From assembly GCA_937897645.1 (NCBI GenBank), contig CALCNV010000080.1, positions 1-30,562 of the forward strand: DNA of 30,562 bases, in the 5' to 3' direction. Under the pieces are notes generated by a model. It made no database searches. It had not been told where the DNA came from and worked only from the letters and a program-made list of their open reading frames with translations. Source of the DNA: an uncultured Lysobacteraceae bacterium. GTDB lineage: Bacteria; Pseudomonadota; Gammaproteobacteria; Xanthomonadales; Xanthomonadaceae. The position numbers and the translations under genes are program-made. This document shows, one piece after another, positions 1 to 7,204 of this stretch (position 1 is its first letter; every line of letters begins with the position of its first letter).

Positions 1-46
1 CCCTCTCCCGGCCTGTCGGCCACCCTCTCCCACAAGGGGAGAGGGG
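1..46. repeat. CCTCTCCC-type palindromic repeat, partial
   Basis: The sequence CCCTCTCCC is followed by ACA and then a GGGGAGAGGGG arm, forming a short hairpin at bases 23-46. A second CCCTCTCCC lies at bases 1-9. The same hairpin style recurs at 16299-16419 and 18694-18855. The element is cut by the window edge, so its full extent is unknown. Confidence 0.6.
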
Positions 47-193
47 CGCTTCCGACTACGGCGGCGCGAGATTCCGGCTTGAGTGCCCAAGCAGTTTGTT
101 GGCCCTCTCAACCACCACCCACCCAATCCGTGCGCCCCGCCCTTGCCCCCGTCCGGCGTCTGCCGCCAAGATGGGGACGACTGGGGAGTCCGC

Positions 194-1102
194 ATGCCGC
201 CACGCCACTTCGTCCACTTCATTGGTTTGTGCCTGGCCCTGGCCCTGGTCGGCTGCAATCGCACGCCCACTCCGGCGCGCGCCACCGCCAGTGAGCCCGA
301 AGGCGCGATACGCCAACTCGTGCAACACCTGCACGACAACGACCTGGCCGCGTACGCACGCGCCGCCGTACCCGCCACCACCCATGCCCAGCTTGAAGCC
401 GCGTGGCGCGAAGACCGCAGCCGCTGGCCATTGACCGAACTTCCGCTGGATGACCAGCTGCAACCCATGCTCGCCGCCTTGGCCGCGCCAGACGCGGAAC
501 GCACCCTGCAGCAGGGCTTCAAGCGCAATTTCGCCAACCAGGACAAGGACCTGAAGGACGCCGCGCGCTCGCTGGGTTTGTTCGGCGTGCAATACGTCAA
601 GCGCGAAGGCGTCTATACGGACCAGGAACGCGCGCACTACGCACAGGTGATCGAGGCGTTGTCGGAATGGGCCGCGCAGGCGCCGCTGGGTGAGCCCAGG
701 CGCGGGGCGATCGCTATCCCGAAACTGACCACGGCCGCACGCAACACCGGGCTGACCACCGAACAGGCCTTCCACGAAGCCGGCATGGACGGCAGCCTGA
801 AGCGACTGTCGCCGTTCTTCGCCGCCAGCAAGGCCGTGCTGGCCGACTACGGCCTGCCGCTGGACCAGAGTTTCGCCGGCCTGACCACCGAACTGGTGGA
901 GAAGAAAGGCGACAAAGCCAGCGTGCGGGTCACGTATTCGCTGGGCAAGCGCAGCATCGACACCGTGGTCAGCCTGGACCGACGCGGTGGCCGCTGGTAT
1001 CTCAGCGACACCTTGCGCCATGCCGAGCAAGCGTTGGCCCCCGCGAGCGAAGAAGCTTCGGACTCGCAGGTCGATCCGGCCGATACCCCGCCAACCCCCT
1101 GA
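194..1102 (+). CDS. Predicted lipoprotein of unknown function
   Basis: A 302-residue protein. I chose the ATG at 194 because a strong ribosome-binding site (GGGGAG at 183-188) lies 5 bases upstream and because the protein then begins with a lipoprotein signal: a hydrophobic stretch at residues 8-20 ending in the lipobox LVGC, with Cys21 as the expected lipidated residue. The frame is open from 83, but that longer form would bury the signal. The mature part is mostly helical and charged. Residues about 240-280 resemble the end of a DUF4878/NTF2-like lipoprotein domain (VRVTYSLGKRSIDTVVSL, then RRGGRWYLSD), but I do not recognise a named family. It probably sits in the outer membrane, facing the periplasm. 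It is followed by a REP pair and then plsB. No function is assigned. Confidence 0.8.
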   Translation: MPPRHFVHFIGLCLALALVGCNRTPTPARATASEPEGAIRQLVQHLHDNDLAAYARAAVPATTHAQLEAAWREDRSRWPLTELPLDDQLQPMLAALAAPDAERTLQQGFKRNFANQDKDLKDAARSLGLFGVQYVKREGVYTDQERAHYAQVIEALSEWAAQAPLGEPRRGAIAIPKLTTAARNTGLTTEQAFHEAGMDGSLKRLSPFFAASKAVLADYGLPLDQSFAGLTTELVEKKGDKASVRVTYSLGKRSIDTVVSLDRRGGRWYLSDTLRHAEQALAPASEEASDSQVDPADTPPTP

Positions 1103-1110
1103 AGGCAGCG

Positions 1111-1193
1111 TGTGGGAGCGGCGTCCCGCCGCGAGCTCTCCTCTTGTTGCCAGGACTCAAGTCCAGAGCTCGCGGCGGGACGCCGCTCCCACA
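1111..1193. repeat. REP pair, GTGGGAGC head, GCGGCGTCCCGCCGC hairpin
   Basis: Two perfectly complementary 29-base arms (1111-1139 and 1165-1193) are separated by 25 bases. Each arm starts from the outside with TGTGGGAGC, and the inner part GCGGCG-TCC-CGCCGC can fold on itself. It lies between the lipoprotein gene and plsB, which are in the same orientation. Further copies of the same arm are at 10593-10775, 25925-26008 and 28618-28702. It may act as a terminator-like or mRNA-stabilising hairpin. Confidence 0.9.
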
Positions 1194-1255
1194 AACCGCC
1201 TCAGCCTTGATGCCCGACCTGCATCACGCCCGGTAACGTTTCCATGCCGCTGGGC

Positions 1256-1261
1256 CATAAT
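1256..1261 (+). promoter_or_regulatory. Possible -10 element of plsB (CATAAT)
   Basis: CATAAT lies 7 bases before the ATG at 1269, so transcription could begin at the start codon itself and give a leaderless mRNA. It overlaps the alternative ATG at 1260. No good -35 hexamer is visible, and neither start has a ribosome-binding site. The call is tentative. Confidence 0.35.
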
Positions 1262-1268
1262 GTCGACG

Positions 1269-3890
1269 ATGCCTGAACAGAACTCCCTGCCCTTCCCCGA
1301 CGCGCCGCCACCGACGCCACCGGAACCCGCACCAGAGCACCCGCAGGCGCTGGTCGTAGCACCTGCGCCTGCACCGCCGCGGCCGGGCAAACGCCCGCTG
1401 TGGGCCAAGCTCATGAGCAAGCTCGCCGATCCCTGGCTGAGCCTGAGCATCGAACCGGAAGACCCGCGCCAGCTGACCGACGCGCGCCCGGTCTGCTACG
1501 TGCTGGAAGACTACGGCCTGTCCAACGCCCTGATCCTGGACCGCGCCTGCCGCGATGCCGGCTTGCCCTCGCCGCTGGTACCGCTGCCGGTCAGCGGCAA
1601 TCCGCTGGGCCGCAAGCGCGCCTATGTGGCCCTGTCGCGCCGCAATGCCAGCGCCCTGATTCCCGAAGCCGGCAGCACCAAGACCCATTCGGGTTCGCTG
1701 GCGCGGCTGATGCAGGCGCACCGCGCGCGTCCCGATCTGGACGTGCAACTGGTGCCAGTATCAATTTTCGTTGGTCGTTCGCCAGACAAGGCCAGCGGCT
1801 GGTTCTCGGTGCTGTTCTCGGAAAACTGGACCATCGTCGGCCGCTTCCGCCGCCTGCTGGCAATCCTGTTGAACGGCCGCGACACCATCGTGCGTTTCGC
1901 GCCGCCGGTGTCGATCCGCGACAACATTGCCGAAGGCCTGCCGCCCGAACGCGCCGTGCGCAAACTCTCACGCGTACTGCGCACCCACTTCCACCGCATC
2001 CGCGAAGCGATCATCGGCCCCGACCTGTCGACGCGACGCCTGCTGGTGGACCAGGTGCTGGCCGCCGAACCGGTGAAAGACGCCATCGTCGAACAGGCGC
2101 GGCGCGACAAGAGCAAGCCCGAAGACGCATGGAAGAAAGCCCATGCCTATGCCTGGGAAATCGCCGCCGACTATTCCAACCCGGTGGTGCGTTCGGCCAG
2201 TTTCCTGCTCAGCCACGTCTGGAACCGCATCTACGACGGCATGCTGGTGCACCACCTGGACACCTTCAAGGAGGCCGCACCCGGGCATGAAGTGGTCTAC
2301 GTGCCCTGCCACCGCAGCCACATGGATTACCTGGTGCTGTCCTACCTGCTGTACGAGCGCGGCATCGTGCCGCCGCACATCGCCGCCGGCATCAACCTCA
2401 ACCTGCCGGTGATCGGCACCATCCTGCGCAAGGGCGGTGCGTTCTTCATGCGCCGCAGCTTCCGCGGCAACCCGCTGTATTCGGCGGTGTTCACCGAATA
2501 CGTGGCGCAACTGGTGTCCGGTGGCTATTCGCTGGAGTACTTCATCGAAGGCGGGCGCTCGCGCACCGGGCGCCTGCTGCAGCCCAAGGGCGGCATGATC
2601 TCGATGACGGTGCGCGCGTTCCTGCGCCAGCCGAAGAAACCGGTGTTGTTCCAGCCGGTCTACATCGGCTACGAAAAGCTGCTGGAAGGCAACAGCTACC
2701 TGGATGAATTGATCGGGCGGCCGAAGGAAAAGGAATCGATCTGGGTGCTGCTGTGGAGCATCCCCAAGATCCTGCGCCAGAACTACGGACAGGTGGTGGT
2801 GAATTTCGGCGAGGCGATCCCGCTCAACGACGTGCTGGCCAAGCACGCACCGGAATGGAGTGGCGAAGCGCTGGGCGAAGACGACAAGCCCGCATGGTTG
2901 TCCGACACCGTGGACGCATTGGCGCAACAGATCCAGGTGCACATCAACGGCGCTGCCGACGTAAACCCGATCAACCTGCTGGCACTCGCCCTGCTGTCCA
3001 CGCCCAAGCACGCGATGGGCGAAGCCGACCTGGTGGCGCAGATCGAACTGAGCAAGACCCTGCTGTCCGAGATGCCGTATTCGGACCGCGTCACCGTCAC
3101 CCCGCACACGCCCGAACGCATCATCGCGCACGGCGAGGAGATCAACGTCCTGCGCCGCATCCAGCATCCGCTGGGCGACGTGCTGGACGTGGTCAACGAA
3201 GACACCGCGGTGTTGATGACCTATTACCGCAACAACGTGCTGCACCTGTTCACCGCCGCGGCATGGATCGCGTGCTGCTTCCAGAGCAACCGGCGCATGG
3301 TGCGCCAGCGCGTGCTCAAGCTGGGTCGGTCGCTGTATCCGTTCCTGCAGGCGGAGTTGTTCCTGCCGTGGAGCGAAGACGAGTTCGCCGAACGCATCGA
3401 CAGGACCATCGACGTGTTCGTGCGCGAAGGCTTGCTGGAACAGGTCAACGAAGACGATGGCGGCATCCTGCAGCGCAATGCCGGGCAGACCGACGAAGTA
3501 TTCCGCCTGCGCGCCATCGGCCACTCGCTGCAGCAGGCCTTCGAGCGCTATTACATCGCCATCAGCGTACTGGTGAAGAACGGCCCCGGCGTGCTCAGCG
3601 CGGCGGAACTGGAAAGCCTGTGCCACCTGGCTGCGCAACGCCTCAGCCTGCTGTATGCCCCGGCGGCGCCGGAGTTCTTCGACAAAACGCTGTTCCGCGG
3701 CTTCATCCAGAAACTGCGCGAGTTGAAGCTGGTGTGGCCGGACGAGAACAGCAAGCTGGTGTTCGACGAACGCCTCGACGCCTGGGCCAAGGACGCCAAG
3801 GTCATCCTGGGCCGCGAACTGCGCCACACGATTGAACGCGTCAGCCCGGAAGCGGCGAAGCCGGAGCCCGATGCGTCGAGCGTGGAGTAA
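1269..3890 (+). CDS. plsB: Glycerol-3-phosphate 1-O-acyltransferase PlsB
   Basis: PlsB transfers an acyl group from acyl-CoA or acyl-ACP to sn-glycerol-3-phosphate, the first committed step of phospholipid synthesis, at the inner membrane. The acyltransferase blocks are clear: CHRSHMDY with the catalytic pair His348 and Asp353, then GAFFMRRSF, then FIEGGRSRTG at residues 425-434, then FQPVYIGYEKL. The protein has 873 residues, against about 807 in E. coli; the extra length is mainly a proline/alanine-rich N-terminus (about residues 8-45) before the conserved region. I chose 1269 because a CATAAT -10-like box precedes it and overlaps the in-frame ATG at 1260, which would add three residues. 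The frame is open back to 987, but that part is translated REP and intergenic DNA. The gene ends 3 bases from the convergent acyltransferase gene. Confidence 0.96.
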   Translation: MPEQNSLPFPDAPPPTPPEPAPEHPQALVVAPAPAPPRPGKRPLWAKLMSKLADPWLSLSIEPEDPRQLTDARPVCYVLEDYGLSNALILDRACRDAGLPSPLVPLPVSGNPLGRKRAYVALSRRNASALIPEAGSTKTHSGSLARLMQAHRARPDLDVQLVPVSIFVGRSPDKASGWFSVLFSENWTIVGRFRRLLAILLNGRDTIVRFAPPVSIRDNIAEGLPPERAVRKLSRVLRTHFHRIREAIIGPDLSTRRLLVDQVLAAEPVKDAIVEQARRDKSKPEDAWKKAHAYAWEIAADYSNPVVRSASFLLSHVWNRIYDGMLVHHLDTFKEAAPGHEVVYVPCHRSHMDYLVLSYLLYERGIVPPHIAAGINLNLPVIGTILRKGGAFFMRRSFRGNPLYSAVFTEYVAQLVSGGYSLEYFIEGGRSRTGRLLQPKGGMISMTVRAFLRQPKKPVLFQPVYIGYEKLLEGNSYLDELIGRPKEKESIWVLLWSIPKILRQNYGQVVVNFGEAIPLNDVLAKHAPEWSGEALGEDDKPAWLSDTVDALAQQIQVHINGAADVNPINLLALALLSTPKHAMGEADLVAQIELSKTLLSEMPYSDRVTVTPHTPERIIAHGEEINVLRRIQHPLGDVLDVVNEDTAVLMTYYRNNVLHLFTAAAWIACCFQSNRRMVRQRVLKLGRSLYPFLQAELFLPWSEDEFAERIDRTIDVFVREGLLEQVNEDDGGILQRNAGQTDEVFRLRAIGHSLQQAFERYYIAISVLVKNGPGVLSAAELESLCHLAAQRLSLLYAPAAPEFFDKTLFRGFIQKLRELKLVWPDENSKLVFDERLDAWAKDAKVILGRELRHTIERVSPEAAKPEPDASSVE

Positions 3891-3893
3891 GAC

Positions 3894-4607
3894 TCAGTCT
3901 CCGAGCTTGAACGTCCGCAGCAACCAGTTGCGCGCCGCTTCGCCGGCGGCGGGATTCCGCACCAGGTACTGCAGCGGAGAATCGCAGGCCCGCAGGTGGG
4001 CTTCATCGTCCATGACCAGGGCCATGCGCAATACGGCATCGCCGCTGCGCAGGATGGCAGGCGGCAGGTATTCGCGGAAACCGTAGTACTCGAACAGGCT
4101 GTGGAACGAAGGCGCGCAAGTCATCAGCCCATAGCGGATGCCGTGGTCCTGGCTGTGGCGATAGGCTTCCTCGACCAGCGTGTCGACCACGCGCTTGAGC
4201 CGCTGTTCCGACTGCACTGCGAAGCGCGTGCTCACCGCGATGTGCTGCAGCGGCAAGGTGGCCGCGAACGCATCGATCTGGAACAGGCTGCCGTACTCCA
4301 CCTGCACTGCAGGCGCGCCGAAATCATGCATGCGCAGGCTGCCCACGGCCTGTGCGCCGCTTTCCACCACGATGACGGTACCGCTGCTGTCGAGTCCGTC
4401 CGAGATGCGCTTGCTGCGGGTGCGCTGCTGGCCCTGTTCCTCGAAATACACTTCGCGGCGCAGGCGCTGCACGTCGCCTAGCGGTTCACCGGGCAGTATC
4501 CGCCGCACCCGCAGGCCTTCGCCCGGCGGGCTCATCACGCGCGCCGACTCGCGGCATCCGGGATCGGATGCCGCCAGCAGGTGTGCGGATGTAGCGATGT
4601 CGTTCAC
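3894..4607 (-). CDS. FeeM-like GNAT-fold acyltransferase
   Basis: A 237-residue protein that starts with GTG at 4607, 5 bases after a strong AGGGGAG ribosome-binding site (4613-4619). After a 35-residue variable leader comes LRREVYFEEQG, which matches the Arg...Val-Tyr...Glu signature near the start of autoinducer-synthase-like and N-acyl amino acid synthase (FeeM) domains. It continues with GSLRMHDFG, a strand and turn typical of GNAT folds, and ends with HSLFEYYGFREY, a common C-terminal GNAT motif. In the family, such enzymes join an acyl chain from acyl-ACP to an amino acid or similar acceptor, and relatives are annotated as PEP-CTERM/exosortase-associated acyltransferases. The substrate here is unknown. 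It is convergent with plsB, another acyl-ACP user, with only 3 bases between the stop codons. No exosortase gene is in view. Confidence 0.7.
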   Translation of the reverse strand: MNDIATSAHLLAASDPGCRESARVMSPPGEGLRVRRILPGEPLGDVQRLRREVYFEEQGQQRTRSKRISDGLDSSGTVIVVESGAQAVGSLRMHDFGAPAVQVEYGSLFQIDAFAATLPLQHIAVSTRFAVQSEQRLKRVVDTLVEEAYRHSQDHGIRYGLMTCAPSFHSLFEYYGFREYLPPAILRSGDAVLRMALVMDDEAHLRACDSPLQYLVRNPAAGEAARNWLLRTFKLGD

Positions 4608-4900
4608 TCGTGCTCCCCTGGTCCAAGCCGGGCCTACCGGTGCTTGCCCGGCCCCGGCCCTTCATGTGCGAAGGCTCACGCAAATATCGGGCCAACTTTT
4701 GCAGAGGCCCCGCGGGCCTGTATTTCCGTGCGCATGCCGCGCAAGGGGCGTTCTGGCCAGCCGGGTGACGCGTAGCGTCAATAAACAACCGCAGGCCGGG
4801 GCGCGAGGTCAGCCCTGGGAGAGTCAAGGGAAGCGGTTAACGCCTTGGGGCGACGCGGCGAACGAGCGGGCTCGTACGCGGCATCGCCCAGACCTGACAG
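4608..4900. other. 293-base gap upstream of the FeeM-like gene
   Basis: No credible gene is seen here. The gap holds the upstream region of the minus-strand acyltransferase and the downstream region of the DUF465 gene. Two clean palindromes are present: AGGCCC-CGC-GGGCCT at 4705-4719 and TGACGC-GTA-GCGTCA at 4766-4780. The second has the size of a binding site for a dimeric regulator and lies about 160 bases upstream of the acyltransferase start. An imperfect hairpin is at 4848-4889. Function is not established. Confidence 0.5.
4848..4889 (-). terminator. Possible hairpin terminator after the DUF465 gene
   Basis: GGGCGA (4848-4853) pairs with TCGCCC (4884-4889), and an inner stem ACGAGC (4862-4867) pairs with GCTCGT (4870-4875). 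It begins about 11 bases beyond the DUF465 stop codon. There is no U-tract, so the terminator role is uncertain. Confidence 0.3.
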
Positions 4901-5107
4901 TCAGGCGGGTTCGTCCGGGATCAAGGCACTTTCAAGTCGCGAAATGCAGTCCTTCAGCCACAGCTTGCGCTTCTTGAGGCGCTTGATGGACAGCTCGTCG
5001 GCCTGGATATCGGCCACCAGACGGTCGATTTCGGCGTCGAGCGCACGGTGCTCGAGCTTGAACTCGGACACGCGCTGGGTGATCTCGGACAGGCTCAGTG
5101 GTTCCAC
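4901..5107 (-). CDS. DUF465 (YdcH-like) small coiled-coil protein
   Basis: A 68-residue protein. The conserved core, ITQRVSEFKLEHRALDAEID followed by a lysine-rich helix KRLKKRKLWLKDCI, is the helical hairpin of the DUF465/YdcH family, whose members are small cytoplasmic proteins of unknown function. I chose the GTG at 5107 because it gives the usual family length. The frame is open back to 5275, but that part is low in family similarity and overlaps the ttcA start. No strong ribosome-binding site is visible. The gene is divergent from ttcA with 67 bases between the two start codons, so the two promoters must share that space. Confidence 0.8.
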   Translation of the reverse strand: MEPLSLSEITQRVSEFKLEHRALDAEIDRLVADIQADELSIKRLKKRKLWLKDCISRLESALIPDEPA

Positions 5108-5158
5108 GCCACCAGCGTACACCGCGCCATGGCCAGCCGTCACCGCGCCCATCGCCGG

Positions 5159-5164
5159 TACAAT
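5159..5164 (+). promoter_or_regulatory. Possible -10 element of ttcA (TACAAT)
   Basis: TACAAT lies 10 bases before the ATG at 5175. The predicted transcription start would fall 0-4 bases before that ATG, giving a leaderless or nearly leaderless mRNA. The upstream in-frame ATG at 5163 lies inside the box and so is unlikely to be used. No convincing -35 element is seen. Confidence 0.4.
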
Positions 5165-5174
5165 GGGCCGCTCG

Positions 5175-6044
5175 ATGAGCGCCGTCACGACCCCACCCTT
5201 CGCCCTGCGCGATCCTGCCCACCCGATGCACGTGCACAGCGCGCAGTCCCTGCGCCGGCAGGTAGGCAAGGCCATCGCCGACTACGCGATGATCGAGCAA
5301 GGCGACAAAGTCATGGTCTGCCTGTCCGGTGGCAAGGACAGCTACACCTTGCTCGACATCCTGCTGCAATTGCAGAAGAAAGCGCCGGTCGATTTCGAAC
5401 TGGTCGCCGTGCACCTGGACCAGAAGCAGCCCGGTTACGACGCCCGCATCCTGCCGAACTACCTGCGCACCCTGGGCGTGCCGTTCCAGGTCATCGAGCA
5501 GGACACCTACTCGGTGGTCAGCCGCGTGATCCCGCAAGGTCGCACCATGTGCTCGCTATGCTCGCGACTGCGGCGCGGCGCACTGTATGCGCATGCCGCC
5601 GCGCATGGGTTCACCAAGATCGCACTGGGCCACCACCGCGACGACATCGTGGCCACGTTCTTCCTCAACCTGTTCTTCCACGCCAAGCTCAGCGCCATGC
5701 CGCCCAAGTTGTTGAGCGACGACGGCAGGCACGTGGTGATCCGCCCGCTGGCCTACGTGGCCGAAGCGGACATCGCCGAACACGCCAACGCCATGGCCTA
5801 TCCGATCATCCCCTGCGACCTGTGCGGCTCGCAGGACAACCTGCAGCGCAAGCAGGTGCAGAACATGATGGCCGAATGGGAAACCGCGACGCCCGGCCGC
5901 ATCGACCAGATCGCGCGCGCGCTGGGCCGGGTGGAACCGTCACAACTGGCGGATCAAAGCCTCTTCGATTTCATCGGGCTGACGAGTAACAAAGATGGGA
6001 TCGTCATCCCGGCGAAAGCCGGGACCCAACTTCCAGCGACCTGA
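5175..6044 (+). CDS. ttcA: tRNA 2-thiocytidine(32) synthetase TtcA
   Basis: TtcA is an iron-sulfur, ATP-dependent enzyme that thiolates cytidine 32 of some tRNAs in the cytoplasm. The PP-loop SGGKDS is at residues 51-56. The cluster-binding cysteines are visible as CSLC (Cys126, Cys129) and IPCDLCGSQ (Cys214, Cys217). The family fold is intact to FDFIGL near the C-terminus. The protein is 289 residues, against about 311 in E. coli. The ATG at 5175 follows a TACAAT -10-like box; an ATG at 5163 would add four residues. The last 16 or so residues (ending GIVIPAKAGTQLPAT) are translated from the palindromic repeat at 6001-6076, which also supplies the stop codon. This tail is very probably not ancestral. 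Confidence 0.95.
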   Translation: MSAVTTPPFALRDPAHPMHVHSAQSLRRQVGKAIADYAMIEQGDKVMVCLSGGKDSYTLLDILLQLQKKAPVDFELVAVHLDQKQPGYDARILPNYLRTLGVPFQVIEQDTYSVVSRVIPQGRTMCSLCSRLRRGALYAHAAAHGFTKIALGHHRDDIVATFFLNLFFHAKLSAMPPKLLSDDGRHVVIRPLAYVAEADIAEHANAMAYPIIPCDLCGSQDNLQRKQVQNMMAEWETATPGRIDQIARALGRVEPSQLADQSLFDFIGLTSNKDGIVIPAKAGTQLPAT

Positions 6045-6076
6045 TGCATGGATCCCGGCTTTCGCCGGGATGACGA
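6001..6076. repeat. GTCATCCCGGCGAAAGCCGGGA inverted repeat
   Basis: Two perfectly complementary 24-base arms (6001-6024 and 6053-6076) are separated by 28 bases. The arm belongs to a very widespread proteobacterial palindrome family whose translation, VIPAKAGTQ, is often seen at protein ends. Here the left arm and loop encode the C-terminus and stop of ttcA. The element lies between ttcA and rdgC. Confidence 0.9.
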
Positions 6077-6135
6077 GCTTTCCTCTCCACTCACTCCTCT
6101 CCACTCACTCCTCAAAGCCCTCCACCGGATACCCG

Positions 6136-7041
6136 ATGTTCTTTCGCAACCTGACCCTGTTCCGCTTTCCCAACACCCTGGATTTTTCCCAACTCGATAC
6201 GCTGCTGCCGGAGATGCAGCTCAAGCCGGTAGGCGCGCTTGAGCTGTCCTCGCGCGGCTTCGTCTCGCCGTTCGGCCGCAACGAGCCGGAACTCTTCCAT
6301 CGCATCGGCGACGCCATCTGGCTGACGGTGGGCGGCGAGGACAAGATCCTGCCGTCGTCGGTGGTCAACGACCTGCTGGGCAAGAAATTGGCGGAAATCG
6401 AAGAGAAGGAAGGCCGTAAGCCCGGTGGCCGCACCCGCAAGCGCATCAAGGAAGATCTGGTGCATGAGCTGCTGCCGCGCGCGTTCGTGAAACCTTCGCG
6501 CACCGACGCGCTGCTGGACCTGCAGCACGGCTTCGTCGCGGTGGACAGTTCGTCGCGCAAGAGCGCGGAAGACGTGGTCTCGCAGATCCGTGGCGCACTG
6601 GGCAGTTTCCCGGCATTGCCTTTGAATGCGGAAGTCGCGCCGCGCAACATCCTGACCGGCTGGATCGCGGGCGAACCGCTGCCTGAAGGCCTGGCGCTGG
6701 GCGAAGAATGCGAACTGAAGGACGCGATGGACGGCGGCGCGGTGGTGAAGTGCCAGAACCAGGACCTGCAGGGCGATGAAATCGCCAAGCACCTGGAAGC
6801 CGGCAAGCAGGTGACGCGCCTGGCGCTGACCCTGGACGACCATCTGTCGTTCGTGCTCGGCGAAGACCTGGTGATCCGCAAACTGAAGTTCCTGGAAGGC
6901 GCGGTGGACCAGCTGGAGAACACCGAGCGCGAAGACCTGCGCGCCGAACTGGATGCGCGTTTCGCCCTGATGAGCGGTGAGGTGAAGCGTCTGTTTACGA
7001 TGCTGGAAAGCACGCTCAAGCTGAGCAAGGCAGAGGCCTGA
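6136..7041 (+). CDS. rdgC: Recombination-associated protein RdgC
   Basis: RdgC is a ring-shaped double-stranded DNA-binding protein that limits RecA activity and acts in replication-fork and recombination control. The protein has 301 residues, close to the 303 of E. coli RdgC. The start MFFRNLTLFRFP, the block GFVSPFGRNEPELFHRIGD, the basic segment GRKPGGRTRKRIKEDLVHEL and the C-terminal LDARFALMSGEVKRL are all typical. The ATG at 6136 begins this conserved N-terminus; the frame is open back to 5995, but that part is translated repeat. No clear ribosome-binding site is seen. The gene follows ttcA in the same direction with the palindrome at 6001-6076 between them, and a REP pair follows it. 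Confidence 0.95.
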   Translation: MFFRNLTLFRFPNTLDFSQLDTLLPEMQLKPVGALELSSRGFVSPFGRNEPELFHRIGDAIWLTVGGEDKILPSSVVNDLLGKKLAEIEEKEGRKPGGRTRKRIKEDLVHELLPRAFVKPSRTDALLDLQHGFVAVDSSSRKSAEDVVSQIRGALGSFPALPLNAEVAPRNILTGWIAGEPLPEGLALGEECELKDAMDGGAVVKCQNQDLQGDEIAKHLEAGKQVTRLALTLDDHLSFVLGEDLVIRKLKFLEGAVDQLENTEREDLRAELDARFALMSGEVKRLFTMLESTLKLSKAEA

Positions 7042-7055
7042 CACTGACCCGCCCG

Positions 7056-7151
7056 TGTAGGAGCTGCGCCAGCTGCGACCGGAGACTATTCGCGTGCAGG
7101 GAATTGTCCGCAAGTCCTGTTGCCGTGGTCGCAGCTCGCGCAGCTCCTACA
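7056..7151. repeat. REP pair, GTAGGAGC head, GCTGCGCCAGCTGCG hairpin
   Basis: The 25-base arms 7056-7080 and 7127-7151 pair with one or two mismatches, and each begins from the outside with TGTAGGAGCTGCG. The 46-base loop shares short blocks (AATTGTCCGCA, GTTGCCGT) with the loop of the copy at 24507-24601 in the opposite orientation, so the two are the same composite element. It lies just after the rdgC stop codon. Confidence 0.88.
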
Positions 7152-7204
7152 ACGGCAAAACCTGTTCCGCTTGACTGACCGTCGATTTCGCACATGCTGG
7201 GTCC

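Noticed and set aside
56..1030. 324-codon minus-strand open frame opposite the first lipoprotein gene
   Set aside because: The plus-strand frame has a lipoprotein signal and ribosome-binding site; the minus frame has no recognisable domain.
987..1268. N-terminal extension of the plsB reading frame through the REP pair
   Set aside because: It would translate the REP pair (WERRPAASS-type peptide) and overlap the lipoprotein gene; family similarity begins only after the start chosen.
1968..3827. 619-codon open frame on the minus strand
   Set aside because: It is the antisense shadow of plsB; composition (His, Gln, Val and Ala rich) is typical of shadow frames in GC-rich DNA and no family motif is visible.
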